Source: Lujinxingia litoralis (lineage in GTDB: Bacteria > Myxococcota_A > Bradymonadia > Bradymonadales > Bradymonadaceae). Taken from it: a stretch of DNA of 64,000 nt. Below are positions 53,521 through 62,426 of the stretch, in pieces. The stretch covers positions 412,780 to 476,779 of the forward strand of contig NZ_QHKO01000004.1 of assembly GCF_003260125.1 (NCBI RefSeq). Reading direction: 5' to 3'. Every line of letters begins with the position of its first letter. Position 1 is the first letter of the stretch. Under the pieces are notes generated by a model, which was not told the origin of the DNA, ran no database searches, and saw nothing but the letters and a program-made list of their open reading frames with translations. The translations under genes and the position numbers were made by a program.

Positions 53521-53851
53521 ACTCTGCCTCCGTAGGTCTCGTCGTAGGGCCCCATGGGCCTCTCGTTGGCCTCTTCTATCTCAGCAAGCTCGCCCTTCCA
53601 AGGCTCTGCTTGCTCTCTGCGCTCTCGCCATGACGCCGCCCAACAGAACACATCTGACGCCTGGCACCAACTCCCCCCGGCGATGCTGCCCCGGGCTGGC
53701 TTCTCTGTTATCGTGCGCCCCCGGCGACTTTTGCCTGCTGCCGGGATTTTTTTCGTCAGGCAACTTTTTACTCGCCGCCACGGCCAACGTGTCCAGCTTG
53801 TACACCTGAACAAATAATGGGTAATCCCGCAAGTCTGGGGGTCCAGTACGT
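53521..53851. other. Intergenic region between ssb and the dynamin-like gene
   Basis: Divergent promoter region with no gene. TTGCCTG (about 53734-53740) and CAGGCAA (about 53757-53763) form an inverted repeat around a T-rich loop, and an AATAAT box lies near 53811-53818. Either could serve ssb regulation or the GTPase gene. Confidence 0.35.
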
Positions 53852-56752
53852 ATGAGTTTTCTTGATAAAATAGGCGCGCGCGTCGGTGACTTCCTCGGTG
53901 AGGTGCTCTTGCCGGAGGATGTACGCCTGCTCCATGAGCGGGCACGTGAGGCGATGGACCGCCAGGAATATGTGCGTGCGCAACACCTTCTGGACGAGGC
54001 GCTGCGCCGCCGTCCTGACATTGAGCGCACGCACCACCTGATGGGGCTTTGTCTGGCGCACCGCCAGGAGTATAGCGCGGCGATCGCGGCCTTTGAGCGA
54101 GCACTCCATCTGCGCGAAGAGCCCTCCACGCATCTGCATCTCGGGCTGACCCTTGAACGCCTGGCTCGCAACCGCGAGGCTCAGCTTCAATTTCAGCGTG
54201 CGCTGAGCTCCGGCGAAGAGCTCCCTTTTGCCTTCGATCTGCACTTCGGGCTGGGGCGAGTTTTTCTGGAACAGGGGCGCCCCGATAAAGCCGCGCGTGA
54301 ACTTCGGAGGGCGTTGCGACTGGCCCCCGACCAGACCGAAGCAAGTGTGGTGCTGGCACGCGCACTCACCGCTCAAGGCAAACACAACGAGGCCTCCGAG
54401 CTTCTTGCCGCCCTTCCAGACACCTCCCACTCCCTGGAGTACCTGATGGTGCTTGGCGACATCGCCGCCCATCAGGACCATCCGGCCCGAGCAGCTGACG
54501 CCTTCGAGCAGGTCCTCGATCGCGAACCCAATCATAGCAATGCGCTTCTGGGAGCAGCCCGCGCGCATCTGGCCATGCACCAGCCTGCCCGCGCTCACCC
54601 CCTCTTGCTACGCGCCTGCTCCCTTCCCGAAGGCCAGAATAACGCGGAGATCCACAGCCTCATCGCCCGCACTTACGCACAGGTCGGCGACCATGAGCGT
54701 GCGCTCGCGAGTTTTGAAGCGGCCCTGGAACGCGACCCAACTCGTGTGGAGGCACACCGGGGAGCCGGCAAGAGCGCCCTGGAGCTAAAGCGCTACGAAC
54801 GTGCCAGAGAGCACTTCGAAATGGCGCTCGCTCACGGCGACGCGGAACGCAAAGAACGACCCGAGCAACGCGCCGAGCTTCTCTACGGGCTGGGGCGTTG
54901 TCGGCTCCACACCGGTGATCTCCTTGGCGCGCGTCATCTTCTCGACGAAGCGCTCTTACTCAGTACGCACCACCGCGCATCCTACCTTCATGCGCTGGCC
55001 GAGGTGGCGCTTCAACTCGGTGATGCTGCCGAGGCGGTGATCACTCTGGACAACGCCTTACGCGCACACCCCACCTCCGCGCTCCGAGAGACCCTGGAGT
55101 ATACCCGCACAGAAGCGCTCCGAGTTCTCCGCCCCTCCTGGCAACCTCCCTCCGACACCTCCAGTGCCGCCGAACTCGTGGCCGCCCTCGAGGCCCTGCT
55201 TCACACCTACGCCGCCGATGCTCGCCTCGCCACACGAAGCGCCCGGCTGCGCGAGCTTCTCGACCATCTCAACGCCCCGCTCTCGGTGGCGATCGTGGGC
55301 GAATTCAACGCCGGCAAATCGACCCTGGTCAACGCGTTGTTGGGTGAGGAAGTCGTACCCATGGGCGTCCTCCCCACCACCGCCCACGCCTGCATCATGC
55401 GCTACGGCCCCCGCGCCGGCGCTCGCATCGTCTACGAAGACGGGCACCAACGCGACGTTGACTTCGACGGCGCCCGCGAGCACATGCGCCGGGAACCCGA
55501 AGCGATCGCGCGTCTGGACTACGCCTACCCCCACCCCGAGCTCCGCTCGCTCAACTTCTGGGACACCCCCGGCTTTAACGCTCTGGACCCTCGCCACGAA
55601 ACCCTTGCCGAAGACGCGCTGAGTCAGGCGGAAGCCATCATCTGGCTTTTGGACGCCAACCAGGCCCTCTCCGACACCGAGTTCGAACGTCTGGAGAGCA
55701 TCCCTCGCGCCTCCGAACGCCTGCTGATCGTGCTCAATAAAATCGATCGACTGGGCCCTGAAGGCGCGCGCCAGGAGGCACTTGACGAGATCATCGAGCA
55801 TATCGAAGACCACGTCGGTGACGACTCCCTGGGGATCTTCCCCATCTCGGCCCTCGAAGCCCTGCGGGCTCGAAGCTCCACCACGACAATACCGCCGGCA
55901 TTTGAAGCACTCCTCGACATCATCGATCGACGCCTGGTGCAACGCTCAACCCAGATCAAAGTCTCGGCCGCCCACGCCGCGCTTCGAGAGTGGCTCGACG
56001 AACTCGAGCACTTTAGGAGCCAGCTCGATCAGGACTATGCCGCCCATGAGCGCACCCTTGAGGAACTCCGCACCGCCCTGGCCCGACGCGCGCCCTCCCC
56101 GACCACCCGCGCCGCGTCCGTGGCCGAAGCGCTCATCGATCAGCTCGATTTTGTCGTCGTCGGCATCGAGCGCGAATTCAGCGAAGCCCTGCGCCCCGGT
56201 GGTCGTATCTTTACGCGCCAGCGCCTCGAAGATGAAGATCGAGACTTCATCACCGAACTCTTCAGCCAACGCGTAGACGACCTCCTCGATCGCACCATGG
56301 GCCGCCTCCTTCAGGACATCGAAGCACGCGAAAGCACCATCGCCGCCGACATCACCCCGCTGCTCGCGAGCCTCAACCTCTCCGAGGCACGCGCGCTACG
56401 CCGCCGCCTTGACGGGTTCTTCGACACGTCTCGCGCACTCAAGCTGGCGCTTCGCGATCGCGTCTTTGGTCAGTGGCGCGCGCGCACCCAGGGGCAGCTG
56501 CGTGCCGCCAACGCTACGGTCTTCGACGCGCTTGTAGAACTCCCTGCCGAAGACGTGGCCCTGCGACGCGATAAACTCCGCGAACTCATCCCCCGCGTCG
56601 ACCAGCGATTTACCGCCCCGCTGACCGATTGGCTGGAGGAATTTTCTCTTGCCGAAGCACGCTTTTGCGATAGGCTCCGGCGCGATCTTGCCGCGTTGCG
56701 GCTTGAGGCATCTCACCGCTACAACCTGACCTCTTCGGCCTCATCCCCATGA
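53852..56752 (+). CDS. TPR-dynamin-like GTPase fusion protein
   Basis: 966 residues. Residues 1-420 are a string of TPRs (for example AFERALHL, ELRRALRLAPDQ, AFEQVLDREPNHSNAL, SFEAALERDPTRVEA). Residues 470-700 form a dynamin-family GTPase: G1 GEFNAGKST (483-491), G2 LPTTAHA, G3 DTPGF (571-575), G4 NKID (629-632). Residues 720-966 are helical, matching the stalk of bacterial dynamin-like proteins. There is no long hydrophobic paddle, so membrane binding is unproven. Dynamin-like proteins remodel membranes, and the TPR front suggests recruitment by a partner. It overlaps the next lipoprotein gene by 4 bp. Confidence 0.88.
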   Translation: MSFLDKIGARVGDFLGEVLLPEDVRLLHERAREAMDRQEYVRAQHLLDEALRRRPDIERTHHLMGLCLAHRQEYSAAIAAFERALHLREEPSTHLHLGLTLERLARNREAQLQFQRALSSGEELPFAFDLHFGLGRVFLEQGRPDKAARELRRALRLAPDQTEASVVLARALTAQGKHNEASELLAALPDTSHSLEYLMVLGDIAAHQDHPARAADAFEQVLDREPNHSNALLGAARAHLAMHQPARAHPLLLRACSLPEGQNNAEIHSLIARTYAQVGDHERALASFEAALERDPTRVEAHRGAGKSALELKRYERAREHFEMALAHGDAERKERPEQRAELLYGLGRCRLHTGDLLGARHLLDEALLLSTHHRASYLHALAEVALQLGDAAEAVITLDNALRAHPTSALRETLEYTRTEALRVLRPSWQPPSDTSSAAELVAALEALLHTYAADARLATRSARLRELLDHLNAPLSVAIVGEFNAGKSTLVNALLGEEVVPMGVLPTTAHACIMRYGPRAGARIVYEDGHQRDVDFDGAREHMRREPEAIARLDYAYPHPELRSLNFWDTPGFNALDPRHETLAEDALSQAEAIIWLLDANQALSDTEFERLESIPRASERLLIVLNKIDRLGPEGARQEALDEIIEHIEDHVGDDSLGIFPISALEALRARSSTTTIPPAFEALLDIIDRRLVQRSTQIKVSAAHAALREWLDELEHFRSQLDQDYAAHERTLEELRTALARRAPSPTTRAASVAEALIDQLDFVVVGIEREFSEALRPGGRIFTRQRLEDEDRDFITELFSQRVDDLLDRTMGRLLQDIEARESTIAADITPLLASLNLSEARALRRRLDGFFDTSRALKLALRDRVFGQWRARTQGQLRAANATVFDALVELPAEDVALRRDKLRELIPRVDQRFTAPLTDWLEEFSLAEARFCDRLRRDLAALRLEASHRYNLTSSASSP

Positions 56753-57405
56753 CCTTCCCAACTGCTGCGACGCGCACCCTGGTCTTTCTCTCTACCTGCG
56801 TGTTCCTCGCCATGGCGAGCTGCGCCGATGAAGCCAACGAGCCCGCCTCCGACGATGCCGGCTCCGATGCCACCCAGGCTCAAACGAGCGATGAGCAGGC
56901 CATGGCGCCCCTCGACTTCGAGAGCGCCGAGCCCGCCGAAGAGCACGTGGCCACGTCGACGAAACGTGGAACGATTGCGGCTCTGCCTCCCCTCTCAGTC
57001 GAGTCCTTTTTACCGCGGGCCGACGTCCAGGAGTTCATCCCCGATACGCCGCTCGACATCGCGCCTCTGCCCGGTCAACGCGTTGGCGCCGACTATAACG
57101 CCCTCCGCTACTCCCCACGTGAAGCCAATGCTTTTGGCATCGCGCTTCAGGTCTGGCGCACAGACACACCCGAAGCGGCTCGCGAGCGCGTCGAGACGAT
57201 GCGCGAGCAATTCCTCAACACTGCCGAGCTCTCCGAGAGCTCACATAGCGATGCCGCCTTCACCTCTGAACGCGCGGGCATTCGCACGATCGTCTTCCCC
57301 TCTGCTGAACGTTCCTACGCGTTTGCCTTAAGTTGTGGGCTGGATCATTGCCGCAACTGGCGTCCGCTGATCAAACTCAGCGAAACGATCGCCTCGCGAC
57401 AATAA
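56749..57405 (+). CDS. Lipoprotein of unknown function
   Basis: 218 residues. The signal ends in LAMASCAD (lipobox). An acidic, Ala-rich linker (about 25-70) leads to a small domain (about 80-218) with VGADYNALRYSPREANAFGIALQVWRTDTPEAARERVETMR and two cysteines near the end (SCGLDHC). Translation is coupled to the TPR-dynamin gene (ATGA), so they probably work at the same membrane site. No family recognised. Confidence 0.65.
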   Translation: MTFPTAATRTLVFLSTCVFLAMASCADEANEPASDDAGSDATQAQTSDEQAMAPLDFESAEPAEEHVATSTKRGTIAALPPLSVESFLPRADVQEFIPDTPLDIAPLPGQRVGADYNALRYSPREANAFGIALQVWRTDTPEAARERVETMREQFLNTAELSESSHSDAAFTSERAGIRTIVFPSAERSYAFALSCGLDHCRNWRPLIKLSETIASRQ

Positions 57406-57448
57406 TCTCTTTAAAATCAAGCACCTGAAAGACGCGCAAAAGACCTGT

Positions 57449-58393
57449 TCAGCCCTGATGTGCGTCGAGATGTTCCAGGATCAGCGCACTCACTTCCTCA
57501 GCCTTATCTCGCTGCACCCAGTGGCTCGCGCCCTCCACACGCCGCACCTCCGAGCGCGCGCCGTACGCCAGCGAGGGCGCAATCAGACTCTGGTGCAGCG
57601 CGCTGTCTTTGGTGCCCCAGATCAATCGCAGCGGCACGTCGACCAGGGCTACCTTCGGCTCCCGCAACGAGAGCCCTGCGGCCCGATACCAGCTCAACAT
57701 CGCCGTCAATGCTCCCGGCTGCGCCCAGACCTTCTGATACAGCGCGACCTCATCACGCGAAAAGGCCCCCCGGCGCGCTTCGCCCACCAGCGCGCCCCGC
57801 AACGCCCTGAAATGTCGGGCTGAAAGAAGACGCTCGGCCAGCCCCGGCACCTGAAAAAGCACCATGTACCAGCTGCGCCAGAACTGATTGGGATTGGACC
57901 ACAACGCCCGGGCCAACACCCTCAGTGGCGGACAATTCAGCACGCACGCCGAGTAAAGACGATCGGGGCGATGCTCCGCCAACCACCAGGTCAGCGCCCC
58001 ACCCCAGTCATGCCCTACAATATGGGCTCGCTCTACGCCGATCGCCTCCAGAATCCCCAGCACATCATCGGCCAGCGCCTCCAGACGATAGTCCGAAGTG
58101 CTCCGGGGCTTATCACTGCGATCGTAGCCGCGCTGGTTCGGGGCAATCACCCGGTATCCGGCCGTAGCCAACGCTTCGATCTGACGCGCCCACCCCATCC
58201 AGGTGTCCGGAAAACCGTGCAATAAGAGCACGACCGGACCATCTTCGGGGCCCGCCACCGCCACGTGCAGCTCCACCTCCGGACCGGTGTAGGCATAGAA
58301 GCTCACGTGCTCCTCCAGCCCCACCGCGCGGGCCTGATCACGGTAGTAGTTTCGATTCGCGTGCAGAATCAACGTATTAAAAAGCGGCTTCAT
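57449..58393 (-). CDS. Epoxide-hydrolase-like alpha/beta hydrolase
   Basis: 314 residues. The oxyanion loop HGFPDTW (59-65), nucleophile Asp129 in GHDWGG, and a C-terminal ASHWVQRD supplying the catalytic His match the epoxide hydrolase / haloalkane dehalogenase branch, in which Asp rather than Ser is the nucleophile. The long N-terminal segment (1-40) may be a lid or mild anchor. The lid region (about 150-215) contains WYMVLFQVPGLAERLL. Substrate unknown. Single gene. Confidence 0.87.
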   Translation of the reverse strand: MKPLFNTLILHANRNYYRDQARAVGLEEHVSFYAYTGPEVELHVAVAGPEDGPVVLLLHGFPDTWMGWARQIEALATAGYRVIAPNQRGYDRSDKPRSTSDYRLEALADDVLGILEAIGVERAHIVGHDWGGALTWWLAEHRPDRLYSACVLNCPPLRVLARALWSNPNQFWRSWYMVLFQVPGLAERLLSARHFRALRGALVGEARRGAFSRDEVALYQKVWAQPGALTAMLSWYRAAGLSLREPKVALVDVPLRLIWGTKDSALHQSLIAPSLAYGARSEVRRVEGASHWVQRDKAEEVSALILEHLDAHQG

Positions 58394-58545
58394 AAGGTCT
58401 CACAGAGCATCAAGAGCAACCCGGGCACCATCGCCTATCGCGGCGAGCCACTCTAACGAGGAGGCCTTACAGAGCAAAGCCGACGGCGCGGTTGCCGGCG
58501 GCTTTACGGATCTCTGCGGAAGTTCCCTGCGCTCATCCAGGGGGT

Positions 58546-59910
58546 TCAGCCGGCGGCTTCCAGCTCCCCGGACGCCCGCATCGCCAGGAGAATCTCGCGG
58601 GCGCGATGCACTTTGATCTCCCCATCCTCAATCAGACGCTCCACCACCCGATCGAGCTCTTCGGGTTTGGCTCCGGCGGTCGCTGCCACACTGCGAGCAT
58701 GCAGCGACATATGCCCCCGCTGAATGCCCTCGGTCGCCAGCGCCTTGAGCGCCCCCATATTCTGGGCCAGTCCCACCGCCCCCATCACCTCGGCCAGCTC
58801 CGCAGCGCCTTCGATACGAAGGATCTTGTGCGCCAGCTGCACCGTCGGGTGCAGGCGAATCGGTCCCCCGACCGTGCCCACCTGAATCGGGATCTCCAAC
58901 ACGCCCACCAGCGCCTCGCCCTCAATGCGCCAGATCGCCATGGGGCGGTAGCGACCGTCGCGCGCGCAATACGCATGGGCCCCGGCCTCCAGCGCGCGCC
59001 AGTCGTTCCCGGTCGCGATGCACACCGCACCGATGCCGTTCATGATGCCTTTGTTGTGGGTCGCCGCCCGGTAGGGGTCGACCTCGGCGAACTCACTGGC
59101 CAACACGATGCCCTCGGCCACCTCGCGTCCGCTGAACTCCTTCCAGGCCAGCTCGCTAAAGGGTATCCGGCAACTCGCCCGTACTTTGCGCCGATCGGCC
59201 AGGTTGCTCAGAATGCGCAAAAAGACGCGACCGCCGCTGAGCTCCTCGATGCGCGGAGCCATCCCCTCGGCCACCGAGTTGATCGCGTTGGCCCCCATCG
59301 CATCGCAGCAGTCAATGAACAGGTGCACCACCAGCATCCGCTGGTAATTCCCCTCATCGATCAGGCGCACCTCCAGACCGGTGACGCCGCCGCCACGCGC
59401 CGCCATATTGGGCTGAAGCGCATTGGCCGCCGCCACCAGCTCGTCGCGATGCGCTTCGATGGCCGCCCGCGCGGCCTCCCAATCTTCGCAGCCCACCACC
59501 TGCACCTGGCCGATCATCACGTTGCCTTCGGCGCGGGCTTCAAACCCTCCCGCACCACGCGCGATCTTGGCCACATGGCTCACCGCTGCGATGATGCTCG
59601 GCTCTTCCACGGCCATCGGCACCAGATAGTCCCGACCGTTGACCTTAAAGTTCAGCCCCAGGCCCAGCGGCAGCTCCAACACGCCGATGGCATTTTCCAC
59701 CATCTGGTTGGCCATCTGCGCATCAAGTCCGCCACCGTGACTGCGCAGCAGCGCGGCATCCTGAGCATCGATCACGCCGCGCTCCACCAGAAGATCGACC
59801 CGCTCTCGGGTGCTCATCCGATAAAACCCGGCGATGCGGCTGCTGGGCCGCTCGCTCTCATCGTGGTGTTTCACTTCGCTATCACGTTGCTGCTGGCGAG
59901 TCTCCAACAT
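58546..59910 (-). CDS. mvaA: Class II hydroxymethylglutaryl-CoA reductase
   Basis: 454 residues from ATG 59910 (GGGAG six bases upstream). Class II HMGR features: SRIAGFYRMSTRERVDLL at the start, MVENAIGVLELPLGLGLNF, DAMGANAINSV (the D-A-M-G-A-N substrate motif), TATHNKGIMNGI-like ATHNKGIMNG with its lysine, and the late GHMSLHARSVAATAG with catalytic His. Compact and soluble, as in Pseudomonas mevalonii and Lactobacillales. It interconverts HMG-CoA and mevalonate; direction cannot be told from sequence. Confidence 0.94.
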   Translation of the reverse strand: MLETRQQQRDSEVKHHDESERPSSRIAGFYRMSTRERVDLLVERGVIDAQDAALLRSHGGGLDAQMANQMVENAIGVLELPLGLGLNFKVNGRDYLVPMAVEEPSIIAAVSHVAKIARGAGGFEARAEGNVMIGQVQVVGCEDWEAARAAIEAHRDELVAAANALQPNMAARGGGVTGLEVRLIDEGNYQRMLVVHLFIDCCDAMGANAINSVAEGMAPRIEELSGGRVFLRILSNLADRRKVRASCRIPFSELAWKEFSGREVAEGIVLASEFAEVDPYRAATHNKGIMNGIGAVCIATGNDWRALEAGAHAYCARDGRYRPMAIWRIEGEALVGVLEIPIQVGTVGGPIRLHPTVQLAHKILRIEGAAELAEVMGAVGLAQNMGALKALATEGIQRGHMSLHARSVAATAGAKPEELDRVVERLIEDGEIKVHRAREILLAMRASGELEAAG

Positions 59911-59970
59911 CGCTCGCTCCCATCCAAGAGGTCATCCAACCGGGGCTCCACACATACGCGGAGTGCTGAC

Positions 59971-60054
59971 CGATGAACCTTCGACGCGCACTCCGTCCAG
60001 GGCAAACCCCAATCGACGAACGGTCGCATTCGCCGATGAACGGTTGGCGCGCAC
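59971..60054 (+). repeat. Two 21 bp direct repeats
   Basis: CGATGAAC..T.G.CGCGCAC occurs at 59971-59991 and 60034-60054 (17 of 21 identical, 63 bp apart) in the gap between the Rieske and HMG-CoA reductase genes. No gene is present in this gap. Role unknown, possibly promoter-related for the downstream HMGR gene. Confidence 0.4.
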
Positions 60055-60085
60055 CTTAAACGGTCGCCTGCCCGGCAAGGCCTAC

Positions 60086-60412
60086 CTACGACCTCACCCA
60101 GACTCGCTCCTCTTCAACCACCACCTCGTAAACGTTCACAGGCGCCGCGCGGTGATCGCAGCGCCCCGTCTCCAGATCAAAGGCGTATTGATGATGAGGG
60201 CAGATGATCTTCCCGTCGAAAATCACCCCGTAGGCCATTGAGCGGTTCTTATGCGGACAGAGCTCATCGACCGCCCGCACTCGCTCCCCATCCCAACACA
60301 GGAGCACCGAGCGGCCGGCCACGTTCACGCGCGTGGGCATGACCTTGCCAACCTGGTCGAGGCCGCAGACCTCTTCAAACCCCTGCGCTTCAAGCTCTTC
60401 GCGTGTTGCCAT
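60086..60412 (-). CDS. Rieske [2Fe-2S] ferredoxin-like protein
   Basis: 108 residues from ATG 60412 (GGGAG upstream). The two cluster-binding boxes are CPHKNRSM and CPHHQYAFD, both C-x-H type, spaced as in small Rieske ferredoxins and NirD-like proteins. There is no signal peptide, so it is a soluble cytoplasmic electron carrier. Its oxygenase or reductase partner is not in the window. It is separated from the HMGR gene by a noncoding stretch with direct repeats. Confidence 0.92.
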   Translation of the reverse strand: MATREELEAQGFEEVCGLDQVGKVMPTRVNVAGRSVLLCWDGERVRAVDELCPHKNRSMAYGVIFDGKIICPHHQYAFDLETGRCDHRAAPVNVYEVVVEEERVWVRS

Positions 60413-60561
60413 CCTCACTCCCGCCGTCGTCATCGGGTGCCTTCACGGCCCCGGGTTGAGTTCACGAACTCTTGAACACCGGCGCCCATTCCTCTTTACA
60501 GCTGCCTGACGCGCGGCTCAACCCCACTTTTTTTGGTACTCGCCACTGCGGGCAACCGCCC

Positions 60562-62256
60562 TCAATACAATCTGGTCACCGAGATTCCCCGGTAGTAGTG
60601 CGTGAGGATGTCGTGGTGTGTCTTCCCCTGGGAGGCCATGCCGATAGCCCCGGTCTGGCACATCCCTACCCCGTGGCCAAAACCGCCGCCACGAAAGCCA
60701 AAGGTGCGCACAAAACCATCGCGTCCCTTCTCAAGCTCCATCACAAAGAGCCCGCTGCGCAGCCCGCCAAAGAGCCGGCGCACATTGAGTTCACGCTCCA
60801 CCACGGCCTGGCCGCGCTCGCCAGTGAGGCGCAACCGAATCACCCGACCGCTGACCCCGCGGCTGATCACCTCGGCGTGGCGAATCCGCCCGATGTCCTG
60901 GCCGCGCTCCGCCAGCCAGCTCTGCGGCTTCGACGCCTCAACCTCACGCTCCCAGCGATACAGGCGCGCGCTGCTCACAGGTGCCACCTTGCTGTACGCC
61001 GGAAAATCGCTGGCCAGAAATGCCTCGATATTCTCCTCGGTGATGCCGTCGCGAAATAGCTCCGGCACCTGGTCCAGCGGTGCATCGGGCCGGCCTCGAA
61101 GATGCGGCCAGGGCTCGGCGTCCCACACGTTTTCGTTGTTCTCGGTAAACCCGGCGGCGTTGGAGCTGTACACCGCGTTGACGATCCGGCTGCCGGCCAA
61201 CATCACCTCTCCACGGGTGGCATCCACCGCCTCATTGGTTCGCGGGTCTTCGTTATCAAGTCCCCCGTAGACCTGATCGTAGACATCGGCACGAAGCATG
61301 TAGGGATCGGCCAGGTTACGCACGCCAATGGCCGCAAAGATTTCATTGCGCGCCGCGATCGCCTGCGCCCTCAGCGCCCCCTGGGGGGCCGACGCGTAAA
61401 TCTCCGAAGGCACCGTCCCCTTGAGCACCCGCTCCGCCCCCAGGTTGTTGATCACCGCAATCTGACCGTTCTTATCCGAGGCAAAAATCAACTCCCCGGT
61501 ATAACGCCGGGTCTCCTCGCCACCGTTATACGACTTCTGAATCCCGGGAACCGTGTACGCAATCGCTTCCTCCCGTCCCCGTCGCGACGAGACCCAGAGC
61601 ACGTCATCATGGCGAATGCGCATGTCCATGCCTCGCCCCGTGAGCGTGAGCGTGCCCCCGGGAAACTCCAGGCGTTCGCTGTGCACGCTGCCGTTGATAC
61701 CAAACTCTGCCTCCAGGCGCCGACGCAACGTCTGCGCCTCGTCAAAGGTATCGGCGCCGCCCACGCACACCAGGATCACCCGTGAATCAAACACCTTGCC
61801 CCGCACCGCGAAGAGCCCGCCCACCTCAAAGGTGCGCGGTAGCATCCCGCGCCCCTCCCACTGGCCGAGCACCTCATCGACGCCCGCGCGCTGGTCCACG
61901 GCCACCCGATCCACCACCACCCAGTGCTTGTAACGTCCGGGCTGCCCCTGACTCATGGCCACGGTGTAGGTCACCCCTCCCGGAAGATCGATCTCGGGCC
62001 CGCCGGGCCCCTGAGGCAGCACGCGAATCGGCTCGCTCGGCGTGAACTGCACCTCGTCTTTACCTTCCAGAATCCCCAGACGAATCAAGGGATCGCCGCG
62101 GCGCGTGAAGTTGAGCTGCGGCGCGTAGAGCATCGCCACACGATCCGCCGTGGAGAGTTCTCGCCCCTGGGCCACCGCCTGGCTGCTCGCCCAGATCACC
62201 CCCAGGAGCGCTATCAACGCACTCCACCTCGCCATCCCATACAGCCTACTGCTCAT
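60562..62256 (-). CDS. SpoIID/LytB-domain protein
   Basis: 564 residues with a signal peptide ending near AVAQG. The SpoIID fold (about 250-460) has the hallmark LKGTVPSEIYASAPQGALRAQAIAARNEIFA, then TRGEVMLAGSRIVNAVYSSNAAGFTE, and near the C-terminus GFGHGVGMCQTGAIGMASQG, in which H-G-V-G-M-S/C-Q is diagnostic. Relatives are lytic transglycosylases acting on denuded peptidoglycan. The N-terminal half (about 30-240) is an extra region of unknown role. Secreted, probably acting in cell-wall remodelling. Confidence 0.92.
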   Translation of the reverse strand: MSSRLYGMARWSALIALLGVIWASSQAVAQGRELSTADRVAMLYAPQLNFTRRGDPLIRLGILEGKDEVQFTPSEPIRVLPQGPGGPEIDLPGGVTYTVAMSQGQPGRYKHWVVVDRVAVDQRAGVDEVLGQWEGRGMLPRTFEVGGLFAVRGKVFDSRVILVCVGGADTFDEAQTLRRRLEAEFGINGSVHSERLEFPGGTLTLTGRGMDMRIRHDDVLWVSSRRGREEAIAYTVPGIQKSYNGGEETRRYTGELIFASDKNGQIAVINNLGAERVLKGTVPSEIYASAPQGALRAQAIAARNEIFAAIGVRNLADPYMLRADVYDQVYGGLDNEDPRTNEAVDATRGEVMLAGSRIVNAVYSSNAAGFTENNENVWDAEPWPHLRGRPDAPLDQVPELFRDGITEENIEAFLASDFPAYSKVAPVSSARLYRWEREVEASKPQSWLAERGQDIGRIRHAEVISRGVSGRVIRLRLTGERGQAVVERELNVRRLFGGLRSGLFVMELEKGRDGFVRTFGFRGGGFGHGVGMCQTGAIGMASQGKTHHDILTHYYRGISVTRLY

Positions 62257-62330
62257 CTCGCTCTCGTGACGTCGGTTGCCTTTTCCCTGGCTTCGCGGCG
62301 GCCACCATAACTCTGGTCGAGCGCAGATGC

Positions 62331-62367
62331 ACGAACGCCGGCGCCCTCTCGGGGCGCCGGCGTTCGT
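62331..62367. terminator. Very stable hairpin, probable terminator
   Basis: A perfect 16 bp stem (arm beginning ACGAACGCCGGCGCCC at 62331, partner 62352-62367) around a five-base loop. No T-run follows on either strand, so it may be a rho-aided or transcription-blocking structure between the Cys-rich gene and the SpoIID gene. It lies 60 bp downstream of the Cys-rich gene stop. Confidence 0.5.
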
Positions 62368-62426
62368 CCTGCTTCATCTCCCGGTCACGACATTACCCGC
62401 GACCGCCCCCCCTGCAGACTGCGACC

